Shown: positions 10,322 through 20,266 of the stretch, piece after piece
Layout: every line of letters begins with the position of its first letter
Position numbering within the stretch: position 1 is the first letter of the stretch
Source of the DNA: Pseudomonas silesiensis
GTDB taxonomy: Bacteria; Pseudomonadota; Gammaproteobacteria; Pseudomonadales; Pseudomonadaceae
DNA: 64,000 nucleotides
Direction: 5' to 3'
Assembly: GCF_001661075.1 (NCBI RefSeq)
Contig: NZ_CP014870.1
Span: 6,415,501 to 6,479,500 of the forward strand
Program-made: the position numbers and the translations under genes
Notes under the pieces: generated by a model
Told to the model about the DNA's origin: nothing
The model's input: only the letters and a program-made list of their open reading frames with translations
Databases searched by the model: none

Positions 10322-10434
10322 ACGAAAAAACCTCCGACTTACATAACTCGTGCAGTTCAGCACTGCGAAAATTGACCGGAAACCGAAAGACAAGTTCCCA
10401 TAAACGCTGAAAGGTCAATACGAGCAAAATGATA

Positions 10435-11457
10435 TTACTTTGGCGCAAGCTCCCTCAGGTGGCGTGCGACTGCAATCCATGCACCGATATACCCCAACAG
10501 CACCGCGCCAAGCAAGAGCGACAGACCGTCGGCAACCGGCACGCCGGCCAGTGCGAAATCACTGCCGTACAACCCGGCCAGTCCGACTACCGCGTCGTTC
10601 AGCCAATCCAGACCGAACGCCAGCAAGCCCCATGAAAAAATCCCCGCACCAAAGCCATAAAGCGCCCCCATATACAGAAAGGGCCTGCGCACATAACTGT
10701 CAGTGCCGCCGACAAGTTTAATCACTTCTATCTCTGTGCGGCGGTTTTCAATATGAAGACGAATGGTATTGCCTATCACCAAAAGTAATGCAGAAACCAG
10801 AAGCACGGTCAGACCGAAGACAAAACGGTCACCCAGCTTGAGGATCGCCGCCAAACGCTCGACCCAGACTAGATCAAGTTGCGCCTGTTGTACCTTCGGC
10901 AACTCGGAAAGTTTTTGTCTTAATGCTTCAAGGGCCGGCTTGTCGACTTGGTCCGGGGTCACCAGCACCACGCCTGGCAAGGGGTTGTCCGGCAACTCCT
11001 TGAGCGCTTCGCCCAGGCCGGACTGTTGCTGGAACTCTTCCAGCGCCTGATCGCGGCCGACATATTCGGCCTCCGCGACACCGGGCATACCCTTGATCTG
11101 CTCGCGCAACGCCTCGCCCTCGGTCGGGCTGGCGTCGATTTGCAGGTAGAGGGAAATCTGCGCCGCACGCTGCCAGGAACCGCCGAGACGGTCGACGTTA
11201 CCTAGCAGAAGTGACAGGCCCATGGGCAGGCTGAGGGCAACCGCCATCACCATGCAGGTGAAAAAACTGCCGACCGGTTGCTTGCCCAAGCGACGCAAAC
11301 TATCGAGCAGGCTGGCACGATGGCTTTCGATCCAGGCGCGCAACAGCGTGGCGAAATCCGGACCATCGTCATCGTCGCGTTTTTTCTTCTGCGGTTGCGG
11401 ATCGGCACCCTTGGGCGCTACGCGCTCGGACACCTTGGGGCTGCGTGTCGCACTCAT
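10435..11457 (-). CDS. ftsX: Cell division protein FtsX
   Basis: 340 residues. Permease-like partner of FtsE that controls peptidoglycan amidases at the septum. One helix at about 60-85 is followed by a periplasmic domain and three C-terminal helices, the FtsX topology. The N-terminal ~45 residues are charged and lysine-rich (PQKKKRDDDDG), a cytoplasmic extension common in pseudomonads. It overlaps ftsE by four bases. Confidence 0.95.
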   Translation of the reverse strand: MSATRSPKVSERVAPKGADPQPQKKKRDDDDGPDFATLLRAWIESHRASLLDSLRRLGKQPVGSFFTCMVMAVALSLPMGLSLLLGNVDRLGGSWQRAAQISLYLQIDASPTEGEALREQIKGMPGVAEAEYVGRDQALEEFQQQSGLGEALKELPDNPLPGVVLVTPDQVDKPALEALRQKLSELPKVQQAQLDLVWVERLAAILKLGDRFVFGLTVLLVSALLLVIGNTIRLHIENRRTEIEVIKLVGGTDSYVRRPFLYMGALYGFGAGIFSWGLLAFGLDWLNDAVVGLAGLYGSDFALAGVPVADGLSLLLGAVLLGYIGAWIAVARHLRELAPK

Positions 11458-12125
11458 ACAGCGGCCTCCCCATCGCCGATCAATCGGCCGCGTTGCAGGG
11501 TCAGCATGCGGTGACGCATGCGAGCGATCAGCGCCAGGTCGTGACTGGCGATCAGTACGCTGGTACCCAGACGGTTGATGTCTTCGAAGACGCCCATGAT
11601 TTCGGCTGCCAGGCGCGGGTCGAGGTTACCGGTCGGTTCGTCCGCCAGCAGCAAGGCCGGGCGGTGGACGATGGCACGGGCGATGCCGACGCGCTGTTGC
11701 TGCCCGGTAGACAGATCGCCCGGGTACAGATCGGTCTTGTCCGACAGCGCCACGCGCTCCAGGGCCGAATCCACGCGCTTGACGATCTCGGCCTTGGACA
11801 GACCAAGAATCTGCAACGGCAATGCGACGTTGTTGAACACCGTGCGATCGAACAACAGTTGGTGGTTCTGGAACACCACGCCGATCTGCCGACGCAGGAA
11901 AGGTATCTGCGCGTTGCTGATGGTGGCCAGGTCTTGCCCGGCCAGCAGCAATTTGCCCGTGGTCGGGCGCTCCATGGCCAGCAGCAGCCGCAACAAGGTG
12001 CTTTTACCGGCGCCGGAATGGCCGGTCACAAACAAGAATTCGCCCCGACGGACTCGAAAGCTCAGCTCATGCAAGCCGACGTGACCGTTCGGATAGCGTT
12101 TACCGACCTGTTCGAAACGAATCAT
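11454..12125 (-). CDS. ftsE: Cell division ATP-binding protein FtsE
   Basis: 223-residue ABC ATPase with Walker A GHSGAGKST (~36-44), signature LSTGQQQRVGIARA and Walker B LLLADEPTGNLD. It pairs with FtsX in the septal ring. Starts and stops overlap with both ftsY and ftsX (ATGA type), so the three genes form one coupled operon. Confidence 0.96.
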   Translation of the reverse strand: MIRFEQVGKRYPNGHVGLHELSFRVRRGEFLFVTGHSGAGKSTLLRLLLAMERPTTGKLLLAGQDLATISNAQIPFLRRQIGVVFQNHQLLFDRTVFNNVALPLQILGLSKAEIVKRVDSALERVALSDKTDLYPGDLSTGQQQRVGIARAIVHRPALLLADEPTGNLDPRLAAEIMGVFEDINRLGTSVLIASHDLALIARMRHRMLTLQRGRLIGDGEAAV

Positions 12126-13717
12126 GAACGCTCCCGCTCGGCAAACAGTGCCTGGACAAAGGGTTCTGCTTCAAAAGTACGTAAATCATCGATGCCTTCA
12201 CCGACACCGATATAGCGGATCGGCAGGCCAAACTGCTTGGCCAGGGCGAAAATCACCCCGCCCTTGGCGGTGCCGTCCAGTTTAGTCAATGCCAGGCCGG
12301 TCAGTTCGACGGTCTGATTGAACTGCTTGGCCTGGTTGATGGCGTTCTGGCCGGTGCCGGCATCCAGTACCAGCAACACTTCGTGGGGCGCGTCGGCATC
12401 GAGCTTGCCGATCACCCGGCGCACCTTCTTCAGCTCTTCCATCAAGTTGTCTTTGGTGTGCAGGCGACCGGCGGTGTCGGCGATCAAAACGTCGATGCCA
12501 CGGGCCTTGGCGGCCTGCACGGCGTCGAAGATCACCGAGGCCGAGTCGGCGCCGGTGTGCTGGGCAATCACCGGGATCTTGTTGCGTTCGCCCCAGACCT
12601 GCAATTGCTCGACCGCTGCGGCGCGGAACGTGTCACCCGCCGCCAGCATGACTTTCTTGCCTTCGAGTTGCAGCTTCTTCGCCAGCTTGCCGATGGTGGT
12701 GGTCTTGCCGGCGCCGTTGACGCCGACCACCAGAATCACGAACGGCTTGTTCTGCGAGGTGATCTTCAGCGGCTGCTCGACAGGTTTGAGCATGGCCGCG
12801 AGCTCGGCCTGCAGGGACTTGTAGAGCGCGTTCGCATCAGCCAGCTCTTTGCGTGCCACCTTTTGCGTCAGGCGCTGGATGATCACCGAAGTGGCTTCGA
12901 CGCCCACGTCAGCGGTCAGCAGACGGGTCTCGATGTCTTCGAGCAGCTCGTCATCGATGATCTTCTTGCCCAGGAACAGGCTGGCCATGCCTTCGCCGAT
13001 GCTGGCGCTGGTCTTGGACAGGCCTTGCTTGAGGCGGGCGAAGAAACCGGCTTTGGTTTCCTCGGCACGCGCAGGCTCTGCGGGGGCCTCGACGGGCACG
13101 ACAGGTGCCGGGGCAACGGGCGCAACAACGGGAACGGGGGCCGGAGCAACCGGAGCGGTAACCGGAACGGGAGCTGGAACAACCGGGGCAGGAACAGGAG
13201 CGGGTGCTGGAGCAACTGGAGCAACTGGAGCAACAAACCCTGGCGCTACAGGCTCCGGCATCGACCGAACAGGCTCAGCCACCACGACTGGCGCGATCAC
13301 CGGCACGACCACCGGTGGCTGAACCGGCTCGGGCGCAAAAGCAGTCGGGGCTGGAATCGGCGGCGCAATGTGCGGCGCCAGCTCATCTTCGACCAAGGCC
13401 ACCGGTTCTTCCGCCACAGGCAACGTCAGCCATGGCTCGGCAGCGGGGGTCAGCGGCAACGGGGGCACCGTTTCGGCCACAACACGGGGCCCGGGCTCGG
13501 TGACCGGTTGCAGCACCGGTTCGGCGATCGGCAAGACCGTCGGCGCGGGCTTTTCATCGATGACCGGCGCAGGTGTTGGCTCAGGCTGCTCAGGAAGAGG
13601 CTGGGGCTGTGGCTGTTCGACGACGGGTTCCTGCGGCTTTTTGCGCAGCCATCCGAACAGGCTTTTTTTCTCGCCAGCCGCAGCTGGGGCTTTCTTGTCG
13701 TCGTTGGAACCAAACAT
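12122..13717 (-). CDS. ftsY: Signal recognition particle receptor FtsY
   Basis: 531 residues. The last ~300 form the SRP-type GTPase NG domain: [27 protein letters not shown] and [10 protein letters not shown]. It docks SRP-ribosome complexes at the membrane. The first ~220 residues are a proline-, alanine- and valine-rich acidic region with tandem PAPVP/VAPV units, longer and more repetitive than the E. coli A domain. First gene of ftsY-ftsE-ftsX. Confidence 0.96.
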   Translation of the reverse strand: MFGSNDDKKAPAAAGEKKSLFGWLRKKPQEPVVEQPQPQPLPEQPEPTPAPVIDEKPAPTVLPIAEPVLQPVTEPGPRVVAETVPPLPLTPAAEPWLTLPVAEEPVALVEDELAPHIAPPIPAPTAFAPEPVQPPVVVPVIAPVVVAEPVRSMPEPVAPGFVAPVAPVAPAPAPVPAPVVPAPVPVTAPVAPAPVPVVAPVAPAPVVPVEAPAEPARAEETKAGFFARLKQGLSKTSASIGEGMASLFLGKKIIDDELLEDIETRLLTADVGVEATSVIIQRLTQKVARKELADANALYKSLQAELAAMLKPVEQPLKITSQNKPFVILVVGVNGAGKTTTIGKLAKKLQLEGKKVMLAAGDTFRAAAVEQLQVWGERNKIPVIAQHTGADSASVIFDAVQAAKARGIDVLIADTAGRLHTKDNLMEELKKVRRVIGKLDADAPHEVLLVLDAGTGQNAINQAKQFNQTVELTGLALTKLDGTAKGGVIFALAKQFGLPIRYIGVGEGIDDLRTFEAEPFVQALFAERERS

Positions 13718-14059
13718 GGAGGACGGCTATCTCACAGTAGCGACGCGCCAACGGCGCCCCGGCAAATAAATATTCGATGCAGAACAGACTGCGATTGATC
13801 CAGCTTGTTCACGCGCAACATTTTATCGAGGTGCAAACGGCACCTTACAAAATCGATTTCACGAAGGACTGAAGCGGTAAAATCGGCGAAAAAGCTCAGT
13901 CTAGTCGATAAAACACAGCCTTTTGCCGCAAACCCATACAACCTGATCAAACGCAAAGGCCTGATAGGCGTGGCCGCCAGTAAAACGGATCAGTATCCTA
14001 GCACCCTCTCGCCCGCTGACGCTAAGAACAAGCGGGCAGCCCCAAAGGTTTAAAAACGA
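13718..14059. other. 342-bp intergenic gap (ftsY / M16 divergent promoters)
   Basis: Divergent spacer with no credible ORF. It is somewhat AT-richer in the middle (13800-13960) and must hold promoters for ftsY (minus) and the M16 pair (plus). No operator, RNA motif or REP was recognised. Confidence 0.5.
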
Positions 14060-15415
14060 ATGAATGCTCTAGCCCGCCGCGCTGCAGGCCTGCTGCTCAG
14101 CACAGTTTGCCTGCCCCTCTCGGCCCTGGCTGCCGACCCGCAACCCACCCACGAATTCACCCTTGATAACGGTCTGAAGGTCGTCGTGCGCGAAGACCAT
14201 CGTGCACCGGTGGTGGTATCCCAAGTCTGGTACAAGGTCGGCTCCAGCTACGAGACCCCGGGTCAGACCGGTCTGTCCCACGCCCTGGAACACATGATGT
14301 TCAAGGGCAGCGAGAAAGTCGGCCCAGGCGAGGCTTCACTGATCCTGCGCGACCTCGGCGCCGAAGAGAACGCGTTCACCAGCGACGACTTCACCGCTTA
14401 TTACCAGGTGCTGGCCCGCGACCGCCTGGGCGTAGCTTTCGAGCTGGAAGCCGACCGCATGGCCAGCCTTCGCCTGCCGCCGGACGAGTTCGCCCGCGAG
14501 ATCGAGGTCATTAAAGAAGAACGCCGCCTGCGCACCGACGACAAGCCGATGTCCAAGGCCTACGAACGTTTCAAGGCCATGGCCTACCCGGCCAGCGGTT
14601 ACCACACGCCGACCATCGGCTGGATGGCGGACCTCGACCGCATGAAGGTCGAAGAACTGCGCCACTGGTACCAGTCCTGGTACGTGCCGAACAATGCCAC
14701 CCTGGTGGTGGTTGGCGACGTGACGCCGGATGAAGTCAAAACCCTGGCCCAACGCTACTTCGGCCCGATCGCCAAGCGAGACGTGCCCGCGGCGAAAATA
14801 CCGCTGGAGCTGGCCGAACCCGGCGAACGCCAGATCACCTTGCACGTGCAGACCCAACTGCCGAGCCTGATGCTGGGCTTCAACGTGCCCAGCATTGCCA
14901 CCGCCGAAGACAAGCGCCCGGTGAATGCCTTGCGCCTGATTTCGGCCCTGCTCGATGGCGGCTACAGCGGTCGCATCCCGACTCAACTGGAACGCGGCGA
15001 AGAACTGGTCTCCGGCGGCTCGTCGAGCTACGACGCCTATACCCGTGGCGACAGCCTGTTCACCCTGTCGGCGACGCCGAACACCCAGAAAAACAAAACC
15101 ATGGCCGAGGTTGAAGCCGGCCTGTGGAAGCTGCTCGAACAGCTGAAAACCACGGCGCCGTCCACCGAAGAACTCGAACGCGTCCGCGCGCAGGTCATTG
15201 CAGGCCTGGTCTACGAGCGCGACTCGATCACCAGCCAGGCCACCGCTATCGGTCAACTGGAAACCGTGGGCCTGTCCTGGAAGCTGATGGACACCGAACT
15301 GGCCGACCTGGAAAGCGTCACTCCGCAAGACATCCAGAACGCCGCCAAGCTGTACTTCACCCGCGAACGTCTCAGCGTCGCCCATGTACTGCCACAGGAG
15401 ACGACTCATGAGTGA
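14060..15415 (+). CDS. M16 family zinc metallopeptidase, catalytic subunit
   Basis: 451 residues. The signal peptide ends in SALAADPQ at about residue 25, so the protein is periplasmic. The zinc motif HALEH is at ~74-78, and the downstream Glu in IKEERR is at ~150-155. It reads as the PqqL/processing-peptidase-like B subgroup. Its stop overlaps the start of a second M16 protein without HxxEH, the usual catalytic/non-catalytic pair. Its C-terminal VAHVLP motif recurs in the unusual M16-like proteins 2 kb downstream. Confidence 0.93.
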   Translation: MNALARRAAGLLLSTVCLPLSALAADPQPTHEFTLDNGLKVVVREDHRAPVVVSQVWYKVGSSYETPGQTGLSHALEHMMFKGSEKVGPGEASLILRDLGAEENAFTSDDFTAYYQVLARDRLGVAFELEADRMASLRLPPDEFAREIEVIKEERRLRTDDKPMSKAYERFKAMAYPASGYHTPTIGWMADLDRMKVEELRHWYQSWYVPNNATLVVVGDVTPDEVKTLAQRYFGPIAKRDVPAAKIPLELAEPGERQITLHVQTQLPSLMLGFNVPSIATAEDKRPVNALRLISALLDGGYSGRIPTQLERGEELVSGGSSSYDAYTRGDSLFTLSATPNTQKNKTMAEVEAGLWKLLEQLKTTAPSTEELERVRAQVIAGLVYERDSITSQATAIGQLETVGLSWKLMDTELADLESVTPQDIQNAAKLYFTRERLSVAHVLPQETTHE

Positions 15416-16898
15416 GCGTAAAAAAACCCGCCTGGCGCTGGCCGGCCTGATCGTCGTCGCACTGATCGGGTCTGCCGCCTTTTACTTTGCCAAGACCGAC
15501 GATTCAAAGGCCGGCGAAGCCCTGGACAAGGCCAAGGCCAGCCAGAAACTGCAATCGCTGGCCGAGCTCGATGGCAAGGCCCCCAGCCGCCGCAGTCTGG
15601 ATGTGCAGACCTGGAACACCGCCGAAGGCGCCAAGGTGCTGTTCGTCGAGGCTCGCGAATTGCCGATGTTCGACCTGCGCCTGATCTTTTCCGCCGGCAG
15701 CAGCCAGGACGCCGACGCGCCGGGCCTGGCCGTACTGACCAACGCCATGCTCAACGAAGGCGTGGCCGGTAAAGATGTCGGCGCCATCGCCCAGGGCTTC
15801 GAAGGCCTGGGCGCGGACTTTGGCAACGGCGCATTCAAGGACATGGCCCTGGCGTCCCTGCGCAGCCTCAGCGCCGCGGACAAACGCGAACCCGCGCTGA
15901 AGCTGTTCGCGGAAGTGGTCGGCAAACCGACCTTCCCTGCCGATTCGTTCGCGCGCATCAAGAACCAGATGCTCGCCGGTTTCGAATACCAGAAGCAAAA
16001 CCCCGGCAAACTGGCCAGCCTGGAACTGATGAACCGGCTCTACGGCGATCACCCGTACGCCCACTCCAGCGATGGCACGGCGAAAACCGTACCGGCGATC
16101 ACCCTGGCCCAACTGAAGGCGTTCCATGAAAAAGCCTACGCCTCCGGCAACGTGGTGATTGCGCTGGTAGGCGACCTGTCCCGCGCCGAAGCCGAGGCGA
16201 TTGCCGCCCAGGTGTCCGGTGCGCTGCCCAAAGGACCGGCCCTGGCGAAGATCCCGCAGCCGGCAGAACCCAAAGCCAGCATCGGCCACATCGAGTTTCC
16301 GTCCAAGCAGACCAACCTGATGCTCGCGCAATTGGGCATCGACCGTGACGATCCGGACTATGCGGCGCTGTCCATGGGCAACCAGATCCTTGGCGGTGGT
16401 GGCTTTGGTACGCGGTTGATGAGCGAAGTGCGCGAGAAGCGTGGCCTGGCCTACGGCGTATACTCGGGCTTCACTCCGATGCAGGCGCGCGGCCCGTTCA
16501 TGATCAATCTGCAAACCCGCGCCGAGATGAGCGAAGGCACACTGAAACTGGTGCAGGATGTACTCGCCGATTACCTCAAGACCGGCCCGACGGAAAAAGA
16601 GCTCGACGACGCCAAGCGCGAACTGGCCGGCAGCTTCCCGCTGTCCACCGCCAGCAACGCCGATATCGTTGGCCAGCTCGGTGCCATGGGCTTCTACAAC
16701 CTGCCATTGAGCTATCTGGAAGACTTCATGCAGCAGTCCCAGAGCCTGACCGTCGAACAGGTCAAAACCGCACTGAACAAACACCTGAGCACGGATAAAC
16801 TGGTCATCGTCAGCGCCGGCCCGACCGTGCCACAAAAGCCGTTACCGGCCCCTTCTGATAAACCTGCCGAGCAACCGCTCGGGGTTCCGGAGCATTAA
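15408..16898 (+). CDS. M16 family peptidase partner subunit (non-catalytic)
   Basis: 496 residues from the ATG at 15408, overlapping the previous gene by 8 bp. An N-terminal helix (LALAGLIVVALIGSAAFYFA) anchors or exports it. There is no HxxEH zinc motif, but the C-terminal half keeps GGGFGTRLMSEVREKRGLAYG, the Arg/Tyr substrate-contact region of M16B partners. It probably forms a heterodimer with the upstream catalytic subunit. The stop overlaps the rsmD start by one base. Confidence 0.92.
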   Translation: MSERKKTRLALAGLIVVALIGSAAFYFAKTDDSKAGEALDKAKASQKLQSLAELDGKAPSRRSLDVQTWNTAEGAKVLFVEARELPMFDLRLIFSAGSSQDADAPGLAVLTNAMLNEGVAGKDVGAIAQGFEGLGADFGNGAFKDMALASLRSLSAADKREPALKLFAEVVGKPTFPADSFARIKNQMLAGFEYQKQNPGKLASLELMNRLYGDHPYAHSSDGTAKTVPAITLAQLKAFHEKAYASGNVVIALVGDLSRAEAEAIAAQVSGALPKGPALAKIPQPAEPKASIGHIEFPSKQTNLMLAQLGIDRDDPDYAALSMGNQILGGGGFGTRLMSEVREKRGLAYGVYSGFTPMQARGPFMINLQTRAEMSEGTLKLVQDVLADYLKTGPTEKELDDAKRELAGSFPLSTASNADIVGQLGAMGFYNLPLSYLEDFMQQSQSLTVEQVKTALNKHLSTDKLVIVSAGPTVPQKPLPAPSDKPAEQPLGVPEH

Positions 16899-17503
16899 TG
16901 GCCACTCGCCCTAAAAAACCCGTCCACAACGTGCATAACGGTGTGAATCAACTGCGCATCATCGGTGGCGAATGGGGCAGCCGAAAGCTGAGCTTCCCCG
17001 ACGCACCGGGTTTGCGCCCGACCCCGGACCGGGTGCGTGAGACCCTGTTCAACTGGCTCGCGCCTTATGTCGCCGGCGCCAAGGTACTTGATCCATTTGC
17101 CGGTAGCGGCGCGTTGTTTCTCGAGGCTTTGTCCCGCGGCGCGGCAATGGGCCAGGCGCTGGACGCCAGCAATATTGCGGTAGCAAGCATCAAGGAGCAT
17201 CTGGGTACCCTGCGCTGCACCACCGGCCAGATTCAGACGGCCGATGCCTTGCGTTATCTGGAAACCCAGACAGCTGTCGAATACGACCTGGTGTTTCTTG
17301 ATCCGCCGTTCAACCAGAACCTGCTGCCGACCGTCTGCACGCTGCTGGAAGAGCGCAAGTGGCTGGCCGACGACGCCTGGATCTACACCGAAAGCGAAAA
17401 CGCGCCATCGTCCCTTGGCCTGCCTGGCAATTGGCGCCTGCACCGGGAGCAAAAATCCGGACGGGTGTACTACGCGTTGTGGCAGCGCGCTCAGATATCT
17501 TGA
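16898..17503 (+). CDS. rsmD: 16S rRNA (guanine966-N2)-methyltransferase RsmD
   Basis: 201 residues. SAM motif I is VLDPFAGSGALFLEALSRGA (~64-83) and the catalytic DPPF (FLDPPFNQN) is at ~134-142. It methylates G966 of 16S rRNA. It is coupled to the M16 pair. The last ~60 bp of the gene are copied downstream at 20071-20128 and, degenerately, at 22701-22745, marking the ends of a tandem duplication. Confidence 0.94.
   Translation: MATRPKKPVHNVHNGVNQLRIIGGEWGSRKLSFPDAPGLRPTPDRVRETLFNWLAPYVAGAKVLDPFAGSGALFLEALSRGAAMGQALDASNIAVASIKEHLGTLRCTTGQIQTADALRYLETQTAVEYDLVFLDPPFNQNLLPTVCTLLEERKWLADDAWIYTESENAPSSLGLPGNWRLHREQKSGRVYYALWQRAQIS
17445..17503 (+). repeat. Boundary repeat copy 1 (rsmD 3' end)
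   Basis: Begins GGGAGCAAAAATCCGGACGG and runs through the rsmD stop. The same sequence reappears 2626 bp downstream and a diverged version appears after the second M16-like gene. Confidence 0.9.
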
Positions 17504-17640
17504 TGCTGAATCGACGCCGCCCCCGTTGAGGGCGCGGCGGACGATTTAATCAGAAAAGTTTATTCGCTAGTTTTAACAGACAGTCCATTAGTATCCTTTT
17601 CAAGCGAAATGACTCGCGCTCAACGAAAAGGAATTTACAC
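17504..17640 (+). promoter_or_regulatory. Leader of M16-like gene 1 (duplicated)
   Basis: 137-bp AT-rich leader ending in AACGAAAAGGAATTTACAC before the ATG. It is almost identical to 20130-20266 before the second gene, so both copies probably keep the same promoter and ribosome site. No promoter elements were assigned with confidence. Confidence 0.6.
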
Positions 17641-20055
17641 ATGACACTTAACACAACACCAATAGAAACAACCTTAAATAATGGACTAAAAATCATTATT
17701 CTGGAACTGCCTCTAGCAGCCGGCGTTACCTGCCTGATCAATTATAACGTCTCCAGCCGTGATGAATCCGTTGAAAATGCCGGTATCAACATTGCATTCA
17801 TCAACACAATGAGCATTGACAACTACGACAATAAATTTGATCGCCCTCGCGTGTTGAACTACGTTAATCACACTGCGCTCAATTTTTCCTTGAACCCTGA
17901 TCAACTGAGTCAATGCTTCGAACTGAATGCCAGGATGATGACGGCTCCCGTCCTTACCGAAAGCACCCTGAAGCGAGGAATTAAATCTCATCTCAAATAT
18001 CGAGCAGATAAACGGCATTTCATGTCGGATGAGTGGATCCCCGTCGAGTTTGATTCAAAGTGTCACCCGATTGGCTATACCTTCGCCCCAATGGTAACTC
18101 CTGAAAGCGCTGCTCGCATGGACATCACGCAATTGCGCCAATGGCATCAACAGTATTACTCACCTGGCAACGCATGCCTGGTCATCGCTGGAAACGTGAA
18201 AGCAGATGAGGTCACGCATCTGGCGAAGCAGCATTTCGATGTTATCCCTTCCAGACCGAAACCTCCGGTTCAGGCGTTGCCACAGCCATGCGAACTGGAC
18301 AGGCGTCATGTGCTGTACAAGGTCACATCGAAGCCCAGGCTGTTGCTGGTGCCTTACATGGCAGGAATGAGCGACGCTTTAGCTGATCAATCAGGCGGCG
18401 CATTGAGCATCCTGTCCATGCTGCTTGATCAAAAACTCGGTACCCTCCCTTCCGTTTCTCACGGGATCTGTCGCTACGAACAAGACAAATACGCAAGTCT
18501 TTTCAGAATTTCCGTCACGGCAAGTACGCGCGATCAATCCCTGGAAGCACTCGAAGCAGACATTGAAACACTGTGGGATGAAATCAAATTCAATCCGCTG
18601 CCCGCGGATGAACTGGAAATGGCCCGCCAACGAGCGCTCGAAAATCTTGCAAAAAGTGATGACCACGAGGGGCTTGCCCTCGAACTGGGTCAACTGGAGA
18701 ATTACCAGATTCCCTTCAGCACGCTCGACCAGAGACAACGTGATTTGCTGAATGTCACGGCGCAGGATATTCAGCGCATCGCGCGCACTTGTTTTTCACC
18801 GCAACGAACGACAGTCGTACATATTTTGCCACTGCAGACGCCCTCATTGGCGACAACGACTAAATTGACACTGGCCAACGGCCTGAAGATCATTACGCTA
18901 GAGAACCCTCGTTCAACCAACGTTGTCTGTGCCATGAATTACAAGGTCAGCAAGCGCGACGAGACCACCGACAACTCGGGGATCACCACTCTTCTTTATG
19001 GCATGTTGGTCAAAGACCCTCATTTCGTAGCGGCGAGGCAATTCGTATTCTGGAATTACAATGATTTCACCCAATGCATTGGTACGTCGGACGTCGACCA
19101 ACTGGAGACAAACTTTAAATCTCTCGCAGGAATAATGAGCACTCCCACCCTGACCGATGAATCCATGAGGCAAGTAATCGATACCGACCTGGAACGGCGA
19201 GCGCGAAATATTTTATTTACTTCCAACTATGCAACGCCCGAATCGTTTGACGCACTGACATTTCCTGTCAGTGGTTATGGCAACCCTGACATGACGCCTG
19301 CAAGCGCTGCACAGATTGATCTCCAACAAGTACAGGATTGGCATCAGAATTTCTTTACTGCCGGTAATTCCTGCCTGGTCATTGTCGGAAACGTGAAAGC
19401 CGCAGCCGTCGAGGCGTTGGCGCGCAAGTATTTCGATGCATTGCCCTGCAGGACCACGACATCTGTTCCAAAGGGGCAGGAAGTCAGTGAGCCGGGCGAG
19501 CGTCGCACTACGCTGCGCATGAACACCAAAACACCCCGACTGTTAGTAGCCTTCAACGTGCCCGGACTGATCGAAGGCGCCACCGATCATTCGGCTGCCA
19601 CACTGCAGATTCTTTCTGCGCTGTTCGAGCTTAAATACGCTGGCCTCCTTCCCGTCTCCAGCGGTGCTTGCATCTTCACTCGGGAGAAGCATGCGGGTCT
19701 TTTCAGGATTTCGCTGACAGCCAACCATGCCGATCAATCCCTGGAAGAACTCGAAACAGCGCTGCTGCAAATCATCGAAGCATGCAAGTTAAGCGGCATC
19801 CCTCAAGAAGAACTGGAGCTGGCGCGCGAGCACGCCATTGCGAAGATCATCTCATTGGCAAGCGATGACGAAATGGTTGCCTATCATCTTTTCCAACTAG
19901 AGGACAGCCAACTTCCGTTAACGCTTCTGGATCAGAAACAGGACAATTTACTGGCTGTCAGCAGTGAGCATATTCAGCGTGCAACCAGCACCTGGCTTAC
20001 GCCTGAACGTATGACGGTTGCACACATCTTGCCTATGCAAGCCCCGAAGCAGTAG
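17641..20055 (+). CDS. Double M16-like pseudopeptidase, copy 1
   Basis: 804 residues made of two M16-like halves (about 1-400 and 405-804). Each half begins TLxNGLKII-type and contains CLVIAGNVKADEV or CLVIVGNVKAAAV, matching the ATLVVVGDVTPDEV segment of the M16 enzyme encoded at 14060. Each half ends VVHILP or VAHILP. The HxxEH zinc motif is gone from both halves (first half reads RDESVENAGINIAF), and the downstream zinc Glu region reads KSHLKYRADK. There is no signal peptide. Codon use is less GC-rich than the neighbours. It is probably not a protease; function unknown. A tandem paralogue follows at 20267. Confidence 0.85.
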   Translation: MTLNTTPIETTLNNGLKIIILELPLAAGVTCLINYNVSSRDESVENAGINIAFINTMSIDNYDNKFDRPRVLNYVNHTALNFSLNPDQLSQCFELNARMMTAPVLTESTLKRGIKSHLKYRADKRHFMSDEWIPVEFDSKCHPIGYTFAPMVTPESAARMDITQLRQWHQQYYSPGNACLVIAGNVKADEVTHLAKQHFDVIPSRPKPPVQALPQPCELDRRHVLYKVTSKPRLLLVPYMAGMSDALADQSGGALSILSMLLDQKLGTLPSVSHGICRYEQDKYASLFRISVTASTRDQSLEALEADIETLWDEIKFNPLPADELEMARQRALENLAKSDDHEGLALELGQLENYQIPFSTLDQRQRDLLNVTAQDIQRIARTCFSPQRTTVVHILPLQTPSLATTTKLTLANGLKIITLENPRSTNVVCAMNYKVSKRDETTDNSGITTLLYGMLVKDPHFVAARQFVFWNYNDFTQCIGTSDVDQLETNFKSLAGIMSTPTLTDESMRQVIDTDLERRARNILFTSNYATPESFDALTFPVSGYGNPDMTPASAAQIDLQQVQDWHQNFFTAGNSCLVIVGNVKAAAVEALARKYFDALPCRTTTSVPKGQEVSEPGERRTTLRMNTKTPRLLVAFNVPGLIEGATDHSAATLQILSALFELKYAGLLPVSSGACIFTREKHAGLFRISLTANHADQSLEELETALLQIIEACKLSGIPQEELELAREHAIAKIISLASDDEMVAYHLFQLEDSQLPLTLLDQKQDNLLAVSSEHIQRATSTWLTPERMTVAHILPMQAPKQ

Positions 20056-20070
20056 TTTGGTCCACAGGCC

Positions 20071-20128
20071 GGGAGCAAAAATCCGGGCGGGTGTACTACG
20101 CGTTGTGACGGCGCGCTCAGATGTCTTG
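20071..20128 (+). repeat. Boundary repeat copy 2 (rsmD 3' end scrap)
   Basis: Starts GGGAGCAAAAATCCGGGCGG and continues as the rsmD tail with scattered changes, including a TGG-to-TGA change in the rsmD frame. It sits between the two M16-like genes and is followed by the duplicated leader. Confidence 0.9.
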
Positions 20129-20129
20129 A

Positions 20130-20266
20130 TGGTGAATCGACGCCGCACCCTTTGAGGGCGCGGCGGACGACTTAATCAGAAAAGTTTATTCGCTAGTTTT
20201 AATAGACAGTCCATTAGTATCCTTTTCAAGCGAAATGACTCGCACCCAACGAAAAGGAATTTGCAC
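20130..20266 (+). promoter_or_regulatory. Leader of M16-like gene 2 (duplicated)
   Basis: Near-identical copy of 17504-17640, including TTATTCGCTAGTTTTAA, CCATTAGTATCCTTTTCAAG and the AACGAAAAGGAATTT ribosome-site region. Confidence 0.6.
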
